From Vibrio sp. YMD68 (lineage in GTDB: Bacteria; Pseudomonadota; Gammaproteobacteria; Enterobacterales; Vibrionaceae), in the NCBI RefSeq assembly GCF_029958905.1, contig NZ_CP124613.1, positions 434,001-498,000 of the forward strand: a stretch of DNA of 64,000 nucleotides, given 5' to 3'. The position numbers were made by a program, and so were the translations under genes. Shown in pieces: positions 26,906-35,695 of the stretch. Under the pieces are notes generated by a model, which ran no database searches, was not told the origin of the DNA, and saw nothing but the letters and a program-made list of their open reading frames with translations. Numbering within the stretch: position 1 is the first letter of the stretch; every line of letters starts with the position of its first letter.

Positions 26906-27406
26906 TTACGGTTGGCTAAAATGTTCAGATAAAGCGGCTCGACGATTTTTTCCACCACCACTTTCGTTAGATACGGTGTCTTCGTAACCCTCTTTAATAA
27001 ATCGCTTTGTTGGACTGTCAGGATAAATGCGTTTCAACTGGGGCGAATTTGGTGTTCCTGCTAATTCATAAATAAACACGCCCTTTCCTGTTTCTAGTTC
27101 TATTCTTTTTCCGTTGAATTCAAACCTAGTTGTGATTAACCGTTTGTTCCTATACACACCAGTGTCAGACAACAACAGTACATCGGTATTGTATTTTGGC
27201 GAGCCAATTTCTATCCAATTGCCATAGACATGTTTAGGGTTAATAAAGTTTTGATAGCTGAAGTAGGTTAATGATGCAAATAAGACAGCAAAGATCGCCA
27301 TGACAGAAAAAATGGCACTTTTTATTACCTGCTCTTTGGTCATCATCGGGTTACGTTTCCTTTTTGGCGTCGCCTTGCTTATTGGCTTCCCCCTGACTGT
27401 AGCCAT
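26906..27406 (-). CDS. DUF2850 domain-containing membrane-anchored protein
   Basis: 166 residues. A basic cytoplasmic N-terminus (KPISKATPKRKRNPMM), one membrane helix (about 28-50), then a periplasmic beta-rich domain with NFINPKHVYGNWIEIGSP and VLLLSDTGVYRNKRLI, the pattern of the Vibrio family DUF2850. Function unknown. Single gene; the 160 bases after it hold only the tandem duplication before ynaI. Confidence 0.8.
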   Translation of the reverse strand: MATVRGKPISKATPKRKRNPMMTKEQVIKSAIFSVMAIFAVLFASLTYFSYQNFINPKHVYGNWIEIGSPKYNTDVLLLSDTGVYRNKRLITTRFEFNGKRIELETGKGVFIYELAGTPNSPQLKRIYPDSPTKRFIKEGYEDTVSNESGGGKNRRAALSEHFSQP

Positions 27407-27722
27407 GCTATGTACTCACATTAAAAATGACGATGAAAATTCAGGTTGTCCTATATCGACTATTCAATCAAACAGTTGATGAAAAAATATGATCTCTAGC
27501 CCAAATGAACTACTTATATGATAGAGCGAAAGGCGTCACTTTTCTGGATTTCTTTGTTAAGAGTTTTGCTCAGAGCCATGTTTAGAGTCGTTCAACATGG
27601 CTTATAAACAGTGTCGACAGAAAATTCTATGTTGAGTTCGATACCATAATTGGTTAAAACATAAGGCTAGCAGTTAAGGATATAGGATCCTTAAAGGAGC
27701 ATTATCTAACAGGGAATAATGA
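27407..27722. other. Intergenic region upstream of ppnP
   Basis: 316 bases between divergent DUF2850 and ppnP. AT-rich and presumably holds both promoters. Apart from the palindrome-like TAAGGATATAGGATCCTTAA near 27675-27694 (arms TAAGGAT/ATCCTTA), nothing stands out. Confidence 0.4.
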
Positions 27723-28004
27723 ATGATCAAAGTAAATGAGTATTTTGAAGGCGGCGTAAAGTCTTTAGGTTTTTCTCAGCAAGGCGCGGAAAGCAGTGTT
27801 GGGGTAATGGCTGAAGGTGAATACACATTCGGTACAAGTGCACCTGAAAAAATGACAGTAGTTAAGGGTGCGTTAACCATTAAACGTCGTGATGATGCTG
27901 ATTGGGTTACTTTCCAGGCAGGTGAAGCGTTTGACGTAGAAGGTAATTCCTCGTTTGATGTTAAGGTGATAACACCGACAGCGTATCTATGTGAGTACCT
28001 TTAA
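27723..28004 (+). CDS. ppnP: Pyrimidine/purine nucleoside phosphorylase PpnP
   Basis: 93 residues, small cupin (formerly YaiE/DUF1255). Splits many nucleosides with phosphate to base and ribose 1-phosphate. Conserved MIKVNEYFEGGVKSLGF, GVMAEGEYTFGTSAPEKM and the ending TPTAYLCEYL are diagnostic. Soluble and complete. Confidence 0.93.
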   Translation: MIKVNEYFEGGVKSLGFSQQGAESSVGVMAEGEYTFGTSAPEKMTVVKGALTIKRRDDADWVTFQAGEAFDVEGNSSFDVKVITPTAYLCEYL

Positions 28005-28126
28005 TCGTAAAAAAGCACAGTAAAGAATGAACCCCAAAATTAGGTACAGTCACTCAATAGGCGACAGGGTAGTGTAAGCATTTTATGAATGTCTTTACGC
28101 CTTTCGTGAGAAAGATGGAACTCATC

Positions 28127-28162
28127 AAAGGTCATCACTTATTTTTTCTGGTGACCTTTTTC
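28127..28162 (+). terminator. Terminator downstream of ppnP
   Basis: AAAGGTCATCA pairs with TGGTGACCTTT across a T-rich loop, followed by TTTCC. It lies about 120 bases after the ppnP stop in a 342-base gap (28005-28346) that otherwise shows no gene; a short 3'-UTR RNA is possible but not shown. Confidence 0.65.
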
Positions 28163-28346
28163 CGATTTATGTATACACGGTTCAAAGTATGCACTGCTGA
28201 TATTGTTCCATTGAGTATTGTTTTTCTGTTACAAAAAACACAGCGGAATTGAAGATAGAGAATCTGAAAATTTCGCTGATTTATATAGGATTTACTACAC
28301 TATATAGATATCCAGATCGATAACTTAGTCAGCATAGGGGGTGTCC

Positions 28347-28622
28347 ATGGCGGTAGTACCAAAGCAAAATGAATCTCAACGCTACGATCCAAGTAAAGAA
28401 CTGACGACAGAGCAAAGACAGCGATTTACAGACATAGCAAACAAGGCTCAGCAACGAAGAGAACATGAAAGAAAGCATCCGAGTGTCATCTCGGCGGCTC
28501 GTTCTGCTGCGACAAAAACAGTGATCAAACCACGGAAAGATAGCCCAAATACAGCGCGTTATGTTATTTGGTTGATTGTGGCGGCTCTAGTGAGTTTGTG
28601 GGCCATGTATATGGCGGGTTAA
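28347..28622 (+). CDS. Small membrane-anchored protein, function unknown
   Basis: 91 residues from ATG 28347, which lies after AGGGGG; the GTG at 28341 is part of that RBS. A long charged N-terminal part (LTTEQRQRFTDIANKAQQRR, then HERKHPSV) is predicted helical, and one C-terminal membrane helix (YVIWLIVAALVSLWAMYMAG) ends the protein: a tail-anchored layout. No family recognised. It ends one base before the stop of the convergent GGDEF gene. Confidence 0.6.
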   Translation: MAVVPKQNESQRYDPSKELTTEQRQRFTDIANKAQQRREHERKHPSVISAARSAATKTVIKPRKDSPNTARYVIWLIVAALVSLWAMYMAG

Positions 28623-28623
28623 G

Positions 28624-29814
28624 TTAAGGTGAGACTGACTTGATTTTTTTAAGCGGAGTTACATTGTTTTGTCCATGCTCCTCTATGGTTTTTTCGGTAG
28701 GTTCATCATGGTAATAACAATATTGGTTTTTACCTCGGTACTTCGCGGTGTACATTGCTTTATCAGCGCAACGAGTGAGCTCTGATAGATTCGGTGCATC
28801 GGATGGATAAATAGCGGCTCCCACACTGACGGTTAAGGAGTTAATGCGTTGCTCAGTTTTATACTTGTCTGAGAATATATTACAAATCCTGTCGAGTATC
28901 CCATCTAGATCGTTACGTGATTTCACATCGTAGAGAAGAATAACAAACTCATCTCCGGCAAAACGAGCGATGGAGTAATCGTTTTTATTGGTACGGCGAT
29001 CTTTCGTTCGTATATTGTTTTTTAAACGACTAGCGAAGTTTTGTAGAACACGGTCACCGACATCGTGCCCATAATTATCATTAATACTCTTAAAGTTATC
29101 TATATCGATGAAGATCAATGCAGTGATGCTCCCTTTCGCGGGTTCAGCTTTTAGCTTGTCAACCGCCCAGTTTTCAAAGCTCCATCGATTGGCCAGCCCT
29201 GTGAGTTGGTCCATGTAAGCGAGGCCTTCGATGCCTTCTTTATATAAGCTCTGAATATAGTTAACCGCTTTAGCATAGTAATAAGACGAAGTATTACAGA
29301 TCACCAAAACCGCAAAAAGACTGAACAATATAGTATCAATAGAATAGCCACTCGGCAGAACAAGATTTCCAGGGAATAGCGCCGAAAACAAAACGATGAG
29401 AAAAAACGAACAACTGAAAAGCAAACCAACTTTAAACTGGTTTATGAAGGTAATCGAAGCAATAATTGGAAACAGCCATAATATTCGGTTTTCGATGGCT
29501 TCACCATAGAGAAGAAGCACCAGTGCTTGTAACAGTAGCACGCCACTGAGGATCATTTCTGAATGGTTGGATGTCGGATGTTTGAGTAAATAACGAACGT
29601 TAGCAACGATAATCAGTAAGGTTGATAGATTAAACAAGCCAAAGAAGTAGCGGTGATGTAGAAAGTGCCCAAACGCGTAGTAGCTTAGAAGCACGCCCAC
29701 TATAACAGAAGAAATAAGCACAATCCTACGCTGCCTTGATGCACGCATATTCGCCATTTCTTCTAAATGTCGTCCAACCAGCTGGGGCATTGTTTTTTCG
29801 CCTAAATCTACCAT
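28624..29814 (-). CDS. Membrane-bound GGDEF diguanylate cyclase
   Basis: 396 residues from ATG 29814 (GTG 29817 is also possible). Six or seven membrane helices (about 30-195) form an input module resembling a MASE-type sensor, then a GGDEF domain (about 200-370): DQLTGLANRWSF, FIDIDNFKSINDNYGHDVGD and the active-site loop RFAGDEFVIL. AGDEF is an accepted active variant. The inhibitory RxxD site is not seen at its usual place (NKNDYSIAR, with one extra residue), so product inhibition may be absent. Makes c-di-GMP in response to an unknown membrane signal. Confidence 0.85.
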   Translation of the reverse strand: MVDLGEKTMPQLVGRHLEEMANMRASRQRRIVLISSVIVGVLLSYYAFGHFLHHRYFFGLFNLSTLLIIVANVRYLLKHPTSNHSEMILSGVLLLQALVLLLYGEAIENRILWLFPIIASITFINQFKVGLLFSCSFFLIVLFSALFPGNLVLPSGYSIDTILFSLFAVLVICNTSSYYYAKAVNYIQSLYKEGIEGLAYMDQLTGLANRWSFENWAVDKLKAEPAKGSITALIFIDIDNFKSINDNYGHDVGDRVLQNFASRLKNNIRTKDRRTNKNDYSIARFAGDEFVILLYDVKSRNDLDGILDRICNIFSDKYKTEQRINSLTVSVGAAIYPSDAPNLSELTRCADKAMYTAKYRGKNQYCYYHDEPTEKTIEEHGQNNVTPLKKIKSVSP

Positions 29815-29963
29815 CACATTCGATCTATTAAAGCGTAGATTAAAATTGAAATTTGACCAATTTTGAATGTGAGAGCAGTCACGTTATTTTGATACCATCA
29901 GTTAATTAATAGGGATCAGCTCTGTATGTACGTTTTCCGTTTGAACTCTTTGGATTGGTGTGA

Positions 29964-31109
29964 TTATTTTCCCGTTAGGCCATAAGGCATATTATTGAAT
30001 AGGTTTTTATGCTGATTAAAGACGGGTGCCGTATGCGGACCCTGCCAATCGAGCAACATGATGGCTAAAACATTACGATGTTCGCCATAACTCAAATCAA
30101 AGTCTCCTTTTGTGGATGGAATCATGCCTTTATCTTTATTCACAGCTCCTTGAATCGCTTGCCTGGTCTTTTCAACGACAGGGTCGTTCTCTAATCCTGC
30201 GAGTAAAAATGCGATCCCCACTTCGGCTATGATGTCTTCTTTGGCGCGTAATAGAATGGTATCGATATTGTCTCGAAAATAATCATAGATCCATTGATGA
30301 CTCTCTTCACTGACAGGCTTTTGATAATATTCCGAGTCGGCAAAAATGATATGCGTCATGCCATAAATCTTGTTTCCAAACTGCTGTGATGTGAGTTTTT
30401 TGTCTTCATTATCTGGATAGGTAGAGCGAAATGCAGCAGTAAATTCCTCAACCACATCTTGTTCTTGTAACTGCTTTAACCAATAGACTTGATTTGCTAA
30501 TTGTGCTGCCCAGGCTTTTATCATGTCAGGGTTTGTTGCATAGAGATTGAAATCGTATCGACGCAAAACTTCACGAAGTTTTTTATCTTCTCGATGCTTG
30601 AGGCCATATTCATTTGCTCTGGCCATTGAACCCAGTAAATCGACACCTAAATACAGGTATTCAGGGTGATGAAGAGTCGTGTTGTAACGACGAATACTTC
30701 TTTCATCCGTTTCCCCAAGGTAGTTTTTTAGTCGGTTTTCTGAATATAAAATGATTTGTTCAGCGGTGTGCACATCTTGTGAAAACTGATTGAGTCGGCT
30801 GGCAACCCTAGCCATGTCACTCCATATAGCTCCAGCGTATTTTTCATTTAAGGTTTGTCGGTACATACGTAAGCCGAAATGTCCTTTTTTAAACGCTGAA
30901 AGAGTATAGAGTTGGGACTCGTAAGTATTCCTGATGATATTTGCAGACTCCTGATAGCGACTTGCTTTAATATCATTATCAGATAACGATGTGGGTATGC
31001 TTCTATTCTCAATAGCGTTTGATTGAGCCTTCACACCATCGACAAAAATAATCCCAATGATTAACAGCCCAGCGGCAATGACTGTAATGATGTTTCTAAC
31101 ATTGAGCAT
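29964..31109 (-). CDS. DUF3541-type exported protein
   Basis: 381 residues. N-terminal signal/anchor (IITVIAAGLLIIGIIFVDG, about 6-24) with cleavage likely after VKA. The rest is mainly helical with many Tyr and Trp, including YESQLYTLSAFKKGHFGLRM, TLHHPEYLYLGVDLLGSMAR and DFDLSYGEHRNVLAIMLLDW. I recall this pattern as DUF3541, found in Vibrio and Shewanella; the assignment is from memory. Function unknown. It sits between two diguanylate cyclase genes and is divergent from the second. Confidence 0.55.
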   Translation of the reverse strand: MLNVRNIITVIAAGLLIIGIIFVDGVKAQSNAIENRSIPTSLSDNDIKASRYQESANIIRNTYESQLYTLSAFKKGHFGLRMYRQTLNEKYAGAIWSDMARVASRLNQFSQDVHTAEQIILYSENRLKNYLGETDERSIRRYNTTLHHPEYLYLGVDLLGSMARANEYGLKHREDKKLREVLRRYDFNLYATNPDMIKAWAAQLANQVYWLKQLQEQDVVEEFTAAFRSTYPDNEDKKLTSQQFGNKIYGMTHIIFADSEYYQKPVSEESHQWIYDYFRDNIDTILLRAKEDIIAEVGIAFLLAGLENDPVVEKTRQAIQGAVNKDKGMIPSTKGDFDLSYGEHRNVLAIMLLDWQGPHTAPVFNQHKNLFNNMPYGLTGK

Positions 31110-31435
31110 GGTATTTCTTCCTTTTTGAGCGTGCTCTCAACGTATCAGCCGTTATAGATTTAGTTGTAAATATTGTGTCAGGGTTTGTTTCGTTAAAGAC
31201 AATTTATTGAGTACAACCTTTCGAGAATCATCGGCCACACAGAGTCGGGAATTGATAAGTAGTAGGTTTAAATGGCTAAGGGAATTTCGCTAAGTAGCCG
31301 TTTTAGTTTACGCAAAATACGATTATACGCCTATTCTAATAGGACTGAATGTGGATAAGGTGGTCATGTGAAGAGTCGGTTTATTCTTTCTATGTTTGTA
31401 AGTGTTTGTCGGATTTTATGTCATCAGAGGTACAC
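31110..31435. other. Divergent promoter region between the DUF3541 and GGDEF genes
   Basis: 326 bases, AT-rich, no convincing operator, hairpin or small gene recognised. It should hold both promoters. Confidence 0.4.
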
Positions 31436-32800
31436 ATGAAGCTGAAAGGACGAAATCGACATTATATTTTTTTGGTTTTTATACTCTATGTCTTCACAGC
31501 TATTGCCTCGATTGAATGGATTAATCGAGGCCAAAATAATTACCTGTACAGTGATCTTTTAACACGAGCAAAAGAAGAGTTGTCGATCGTTCGAGCACAG
31601 CTTGAGGCCGCGATTTTGGCCGATATTTATGAAACGAAAAGCCTCAGTGCATTGATAACCGTGAATCCCGAATTTGATACGAATAATTGGCGAAAGCTCG
31701 CAACGAATATTCTAAGAGAAGGAAAGCACATACGTCTTATAGGGTTGGCCCCCGATGATGTTATACGCTTTGTTCATCCTGAAAAGGGAAATCAACAGGC
31801 TCTCAACTTAGACTACAGAACGGTGCCGACACAGTGGAGTTCTATTCAAAAAGCCCATGATCTTCAAGATGTTTTTATTGCAGGTCCGGTAGACTTAGTT
31901 CAGGGTGGGCGAGCGATAATAGCGAGAATTCCTATATTTACCGACCCTCCGTTTAATAAAGAGTATTGGGGCGTAAGCAGTATTGTCATTGACCTAAATA
32001 CACTTTTCCATAGTGTCGGTGTTGAGTCATTGAGTCATAAGTATCAGTTGGCTATTCAAGGGTTAGACAGTTTGGGAAAATATGGTGAGGTATTTTGGGG
32101 TCGCGCAGCGTATTTGGAGAACGCGTTTGGTTCTGCAACAGTGCGTTTTCCCCATGGAAGTTGGGAGCTCGTTGCATCATTTCGGGAAAATCCGTTGTCC
32201 CATATTCCCTGGTATAGAGCCAATATTGCGCGCTTAATCGGCTACCCTATTACGCTACTATTGACCTTCTCGCTTTTTGTTATTTACCGTCAATATACGA
32301 TGGCGTATAAACGTTCACTTCATGATGATCTTACAGGGTTACCTAATCGTCGCTACTTCATGTATACATTAGAAAACCTATTTCAAGATTGTTCTCAAAA
32401 AGAAACGAATAGTACCTTTGCGGTACTGAATATTGATCTTGATAATTTTAAGGTGATCAATGATACCTACGGCCATGCTGCTGGCGATAAAGTCCTGGTG
32501 GTATGTGCAGAAAGGTTGAAAAGTGTTCTGCGTTCATCCGATCTGGTCGCTCGTGTGGGGGGCGATGAGTTCTTGGTGATTTTGTCTCGCATATCTAACC
32601 CGAATGATGTCGATGTCGTCAATATAGAACTGCATAAAGCACTCTGCCAAACCCCAGTGATTTATGGGCAGCACTTGATCAATATTAGAGTCAGTATTGG
32701 CCATGCTTTGTACAACGATGATTATCCCGATGCTGAAATGCTATTAAAAGTGACCGATGAACGCATGTATCAGCAAAAACGTCGCCAGCTCGGAACATAA
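31436..32800 (+). CDS. CHASE-type sensor diguanylate cyclase (GGDEF)
   Basis: 454 residues from ATG 31436 (5 bases after CAGAGG; the longer frame from 31349 lacks an RBS). Membrane helix at about 9-27, a periplasmic sensor of CHASE type (about 35-255, with LSALITVNPEFDTNNW, IRLIGLAPDDVIRFVHP and WGVSSIVIDL), second helix (about 265-285), then GGDEF (about 295-450): DDLTGLPNRRYF, IDLDNFKVINDTYGHAAGD, RVGGDEFLVIL. The I-site RSSD lies five residues before GGDEF, so it should be active and product-inhibited. Confidence 0.9.
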   Translation: MKLKGRNRHYIFLVFILYVFTAIASIEWINRGQNNYLYSDLLTRAKEELSIVRAQLEAAILADIYETKSLSALITVNPEFDTNNWRKLATNILREGKHIRLIGLAPDDVIRFVHPEKGNQQALNLDYRTVPTQWSSIQKAHDLQDVFIAGPVDLVQGGRAIIARIPIFTDPPFNKEYWGVSSIVIDLNTLFHSVGVESLSHKYQLAIQGLDSLGKYGEVFWGRAAYLENAFGSATVRFPHGSWELVASFRENPLSHIPWYRANIARLIGYPITLLLTFSLFVIYRQYTMAYKRSLHDDLTGLPNRRYFMYTLENLFQDCSQKETNSTFAVLNIDLDNFKVINDTYGHAAGDKVLVVCAERLKSVLRSSDLVARVGGDEFLVILSRISNPNDVDVVNIELHKALCQTPVIYGQHLINIRVSIGHALYNDDYPDAEMLLKVTDERMYQQKRRQLGT

Positions 32801-32864
32801 AAATTGCTGGATGGTCTCCAAACTGAATGTGAGAATGTTGGAAGAAAGTGAGCTAGAAAAGTAG

Positions 32865-33425
32865 TTACAGCTTTTTTTGATACTCAATGCAGTGGATTAA
32901 TTTACCGTTTAATCGAGTGTAATTGGTGTGAGTTCGAGTTTGTCTAAACTGGTTACGAGTGAGTGTCCGTTGTGATGCAATATTATTCGTCGCGGCGAGG
33001 GCAATTAATCGTTTTAACGAATAATATTCCTGACTAAGGATCGCGATTTTTCTGGTCGCTAAAGTGGCAATGCCAAGCCCCGTTTTATTTTGTGCAATTC
33101 GGTACCCGAGATGCGCAGAACCCTCATCTAAGTCCAAATTATGTAAATTAATTCGACCGACGATTTCCCCTTGAGCGCTCTTAATAAGCATTGGAAGCAT
33201 TTCGTTGGATTGGTGAAGTGCCAGACAATCGTCAATGTGTTGAGTGAGGCCGCTGTCGGTATAAAAGCCGGTTTCTCGCGCAGGAACATAAGATTCAAAC
33301 CAAGTTTGATTCATTTTTTCAAACTCGAGAAGTGCGCTGTGGTCATTGTGAGAGAGTAACTCTAGATTGGGTGGTGTCACTTCTGAGTTCCCGTTGGGCT
33401 CTGGATGAGTCAAAAGTATACTCAT
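32865..33425 (-). CDS. GNAT family N-acetyltransferase (RimJ/RimL type)
   Basis: 186 residues from ATG 33425 (GTG 33431 also possible; no clear RBS for either). The acetyl-CoA fold is visible: a first part with FEKMNQTWFESYVPA (RimJ-like), then GEIVGRINLHNLDLDEGSAHLGYRI, the CoA-binding loop QNKTGLGIATLATR (about 112-126), and LAATNNIASQRTLTRNQF. Acetylates an amino group on a small molecule or protein; target unknown. Divergent from the qrr RNA gene. Confidence 0.8.
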   Translation of the reverse strand: MSILLTHPEPNGNSEVTPPNLELLSHNDHSALLEFEKMNQTWFESYVPARETGFYTDSGLTQHIDDCLALHQSNEMLPMLIKSAQGEIVGRINLHNLDLDEGSAHLGYRIAQNKTGLGIATLATRKIAILSQEYYSLKRLIALAATNNIASQRTLTRNQFRQTRTHTNYTRLNGKLIHCIEYQKKL

Positions 33426-33558
33426 AACCACATGAAATTGTTAGGGTGTCGAGTAATAGGACGACTCAGAGTGCTGTTATGCTGAGTAACCAGCGTAGAG
33501 TTCATCGTAGTCGTGACTGCTGTTGATGTGTTTCTACTGTCTATTTGCATTTTGATAT

Positions 33559-33571
33559 TTGCATTTTGCAA
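33559..33571. promoter_or_regulatory. LuxO binding site upstream of qrr
   Basis: TTGCATTTTGCAA fits the LuxO consensus TTGCA-N3-TGCAA perfectly. A second, partial copy (TTGCATTTTGATA) lies at 33545-33557. Centre about 125 bases upstream of the predicted start, as expected for a sigma-54 activator. Confidence 0.85.
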
Positions 33572-33663
33572 TAAAATCCTATTATGAAACTGCCTTATGC
33601 ATTGTGTTGGCCTGAATCTGGTTGTTTTATCGACAATAAGCCGGTTTTTTCGTGTTTAAAAAG

Positions 33664-33680
33664 TTGGCACACATACTGCT
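33664..33680 (+). promoter_or_regulatory. Sigma-54 promoter of qrr
   Basis: TTGGCAC (-24) - ACATA - CTGCT (-12), one base off the TGGCAC-N5-TTGCT consensus. Predicted start near 33691. Confidence 0.88.
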
Positions 33681-33690
33681 ATATAAAGAT

Positions 33691-33801
33691 CGACCCTTCT
33701 TAAGCCGAGGGTCACCTAGCCAACTGACGTTGTTAGTGAACGCATTTTTGTTCACAGATATATATAGCCAATCCCCACTTATTTTGGGATTGGCTTTTTT
33801 C
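33691..33801 (+). ncRNA. qrr: Qrr quorum-regulatory small RNA
   Basis: About 110 bases. Begins with a hairpin (GACCC...GGGTC), then carries the strictly conserved Qrr core CTAGCCAACTGACGTTGTTA followed by GTGAA and TTCAC, the part that pairs with luxR/hapR-type mRNAs with Hfq. Ends in a terminator hairpin GCCAATCCC/GGGATTGGC plus TTTTTT. Made at low cell density when phospho-LuxO activates sigma-54. Vibrios carry one to several qrr genes; the number (1-5) of this copy cannot be told from the window, so the symbol is the family name. Confidence 0.95.
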
Positions 33802-33837
33802 TTTTCTGGCTGACCATTTTATTCATTTCCTGCTTCA

Positions 33838-33969
33838 GGGCCTCATTAATCAAGGTCTCATTATATCAAGATCTCATTAAATCCAGGGTTCATTAAATCA
33901 GGGGCTAAAGCTGAAAACGCTTAACTGTCGTATGGCTTAACTATCGTATGGCTTCACTCATGTGTATGG
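33838..33969. repeat. Two adjacent degenerate 16-bp tandem repeats
   Basis: First array (33838-33904): about four copies based on TCTCATTAAATCAAGG. Second array (33920-33969): CTTAACTGTCGTATGG, CTTAACTATCGTATGG and a diverged third copy. They fill the gap between the qrr terminator and the end of the DUF3612 gene. Confidence 0.7.
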
Positions 33970-33986
33970 CCTAATCTTCTTAGGAC

Positions 33987-35504
33987 TTAATTACCACATG
34001 GCTTATAGCAGCTAGGTTGTCGTGGACATACTGCACCGCGAGAACAAATTACCCTAGCATCCGATTCAATGCCTCTTTCTATCCAGTTGATGTTGAGTAT
34101 TTTAGCAATGGTTGTGAATTCCTTTTTAATATAATGCGGAATAGCAGCACTGCCACCTTTGGAAACGCACAGTGACTTGAGGTCTTCCGCTATAGAGCGC
34201 GCATCTCCTCCTTGCGCATCAATGGCGGGATTAAGATCAATCCCTGCGCATAACACCCGATTGTTACCCGCAGGATCCGTCATATTGACCGATTCACAAC
34301 AATAAATCCTAGGTTCATCGCCCACGTTAAGAATTGAGATTTGCGCTGAACTGTGACTCTTCGGCTCAGAGAGACGTCTGAAAACCGCCCAGTGCTGGCA
34401 AGGGTCGTTGACCTTCCGCATGTTCCCCCAAGGCAGAGGGATACCATTTCCGCGGTACACAGCTTTGAGTTTATTTTGCCCGTATGCATCGAAATAGTGC
34501 CAATGTGGGTAAGGAGAGACGACCGTCATTCGGCGCATCGCCACGGAAGGTGATACCCCCGCTTTCTGATGCACATCAATCTCATAGCCACTGCGATCAA
34601 GCAACTGCCTAAACGGGACTTTCGGGCAGAGTAAAGCACCGGCAAAAAAGCTGGATTCAAAATCACGCCACGCTTGCAGGATATCTTGAGAGTTAAGTTC
34701 AGATGTAGGGCTAGGGGTTGTTGTATCCTCCCAGCTATTGGTGTGCCCCACAGAGAGAACACTTTTTAGCCCTTCTTTTCGGTGCAAAATGCAGTGCCCA
34801 ATGTAAACCGCTAAATCGTACTTGAGACGAGTGGGGTAGTCTCTTAAGATTTCGTTCAAATAGATGGTACTTGGTGCTTCGAAAAATGAAGTCACGAGTT
34901 GTTTTGCACTGACGCCAAGTTCATCAACTACATCTTGAGGCGTTCGAGTTATCCAACGAATTCTGACACCCAGGCTTTTAGCAATGTCGATGAGGTCTTC
35001 AATCGCAAGGTTAAGTCTTTTTAATCCCACCTCTTCGGCGGCACGTTCGAGGTGAGGAAAGTGGTTCTGATTACTTTCTTGATGAGCGCGAATTAATAGA
35101 TGGGCAAATTGACGGCCAGTGATACCAGTTTGTGAGAGCATCTCCGGAATCGCAATTTGTAAAATGTCATTGGAAAATAGAAAACTGGGTTCAAGTGCCA
35201 TTCCACTGATCCCACCTCGATTTCCTTTGTCAGGCGTGATCGCGCTTTGTTCCGGTTCATCATCGAGAAACCAGCGTGGATCTTTTTGAAAAACTTCCGC
35301 AATGACTTCTAGCATATCAACACTGGGTACACGCTTTCCTCGCTCTATCATCGATAGGTAAGAAACCGAAGGGGCGTACTCGGGATTCACCCGTATGCAC
35401 CTCGCAGAGAGATCTTCCATAGTTAAGTGATTGCGTTTCCTCAGGTTTCTAATCTTAGTACCTAGGAAGTGAGACTGACGAACTAAGCTTTTTGATAGAG
35501 ACAT
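33987..35504 (-). CDS. XRE-type regulator with DUF3612 effector domain
   Basis: 505 residues. N-terminal helix-turn-helix (about 12-75; GTKIRNLRKRNHLTMEDLSA and YLSMIERGKRVPSVDMLEVI). The middle (about 100-330) is an IrrE-like/DUF2083-related region, and the Cys-rich C-terminus ends CSRGAVCPRQPSCYKPC. The plan resembles RamB/ScfR regulators of acetate and short-chain fatty acid metabolism; in Vibrio this type is called DUF3612 (from memory). The target here is unknown. The nearest divergent gene (35696) is a likely candidate. Confidence 0.75.
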   Translation of the reverse strand: MSLSKSLVRQSHFLGTKIRNLRKRNHLTMEDLSARCIRVNPEYAPSVSYLSMIERGKRVPSVDMLEVIAEVFQKDPRWFLDDEPEQSAITPDKGNRGGISGMALEPSFLFSNDILQIAIPEMLSQTGITGRQFAHLLIRAHQESNQNHFPHLERAAEEVGLKRLNLAIEDLIDIAKSLGVRIRWITRTPQDVVDELGVSAKQLVTSFFEAPSTIYLNEILRDYPTRLKYDLAVYIGHCILHRKEGLKSVLSVGHTNSWEDTTTPSPTSELNSQDILQAWRDFESSFFAGALLCPKVPFRQLLDRSGYEIDVHQKAGVSPSVAMRRMTVVSPYPHWHYFDAYGQNKLKAVYRGNGIPLPWGNMRKVNDPCQHWAVFRRLSEPKSHSSAQISILNVGDEPRIYCCESVNMTDPAGNNRVLCAGIDLNPAIDAQGGDARSIAEDLKSLCVSKGGSAAIPHYIKKEFTTIAKILNINWIERGIESDARVICSRGAVCPRQPSCYKPCGN

Positions 35505-35695
35505 TTTGTAAAATTCACATTGTAAAATTTTTGTTGTGAAATTGTAGTCAAAAATTCGCTAATCTTCCAAGTAAGCAAAGTCACATATTTACCGAGAACC
35601 GAAAGTAAATTTTGAATATTTGCTCTAGACAGGACAATTTTGGTAGTACTAACCAATGACTACCGCACTGGATGAGTTTTACAGAGGGAAAGACT

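Noticed and set aside
31349..31435. 29-residue N-terminal extension of the CHASE-GGDEF protein
   Set aside because: No RBS for the upstream start; CAGAGG sits properly before ATG 31436.
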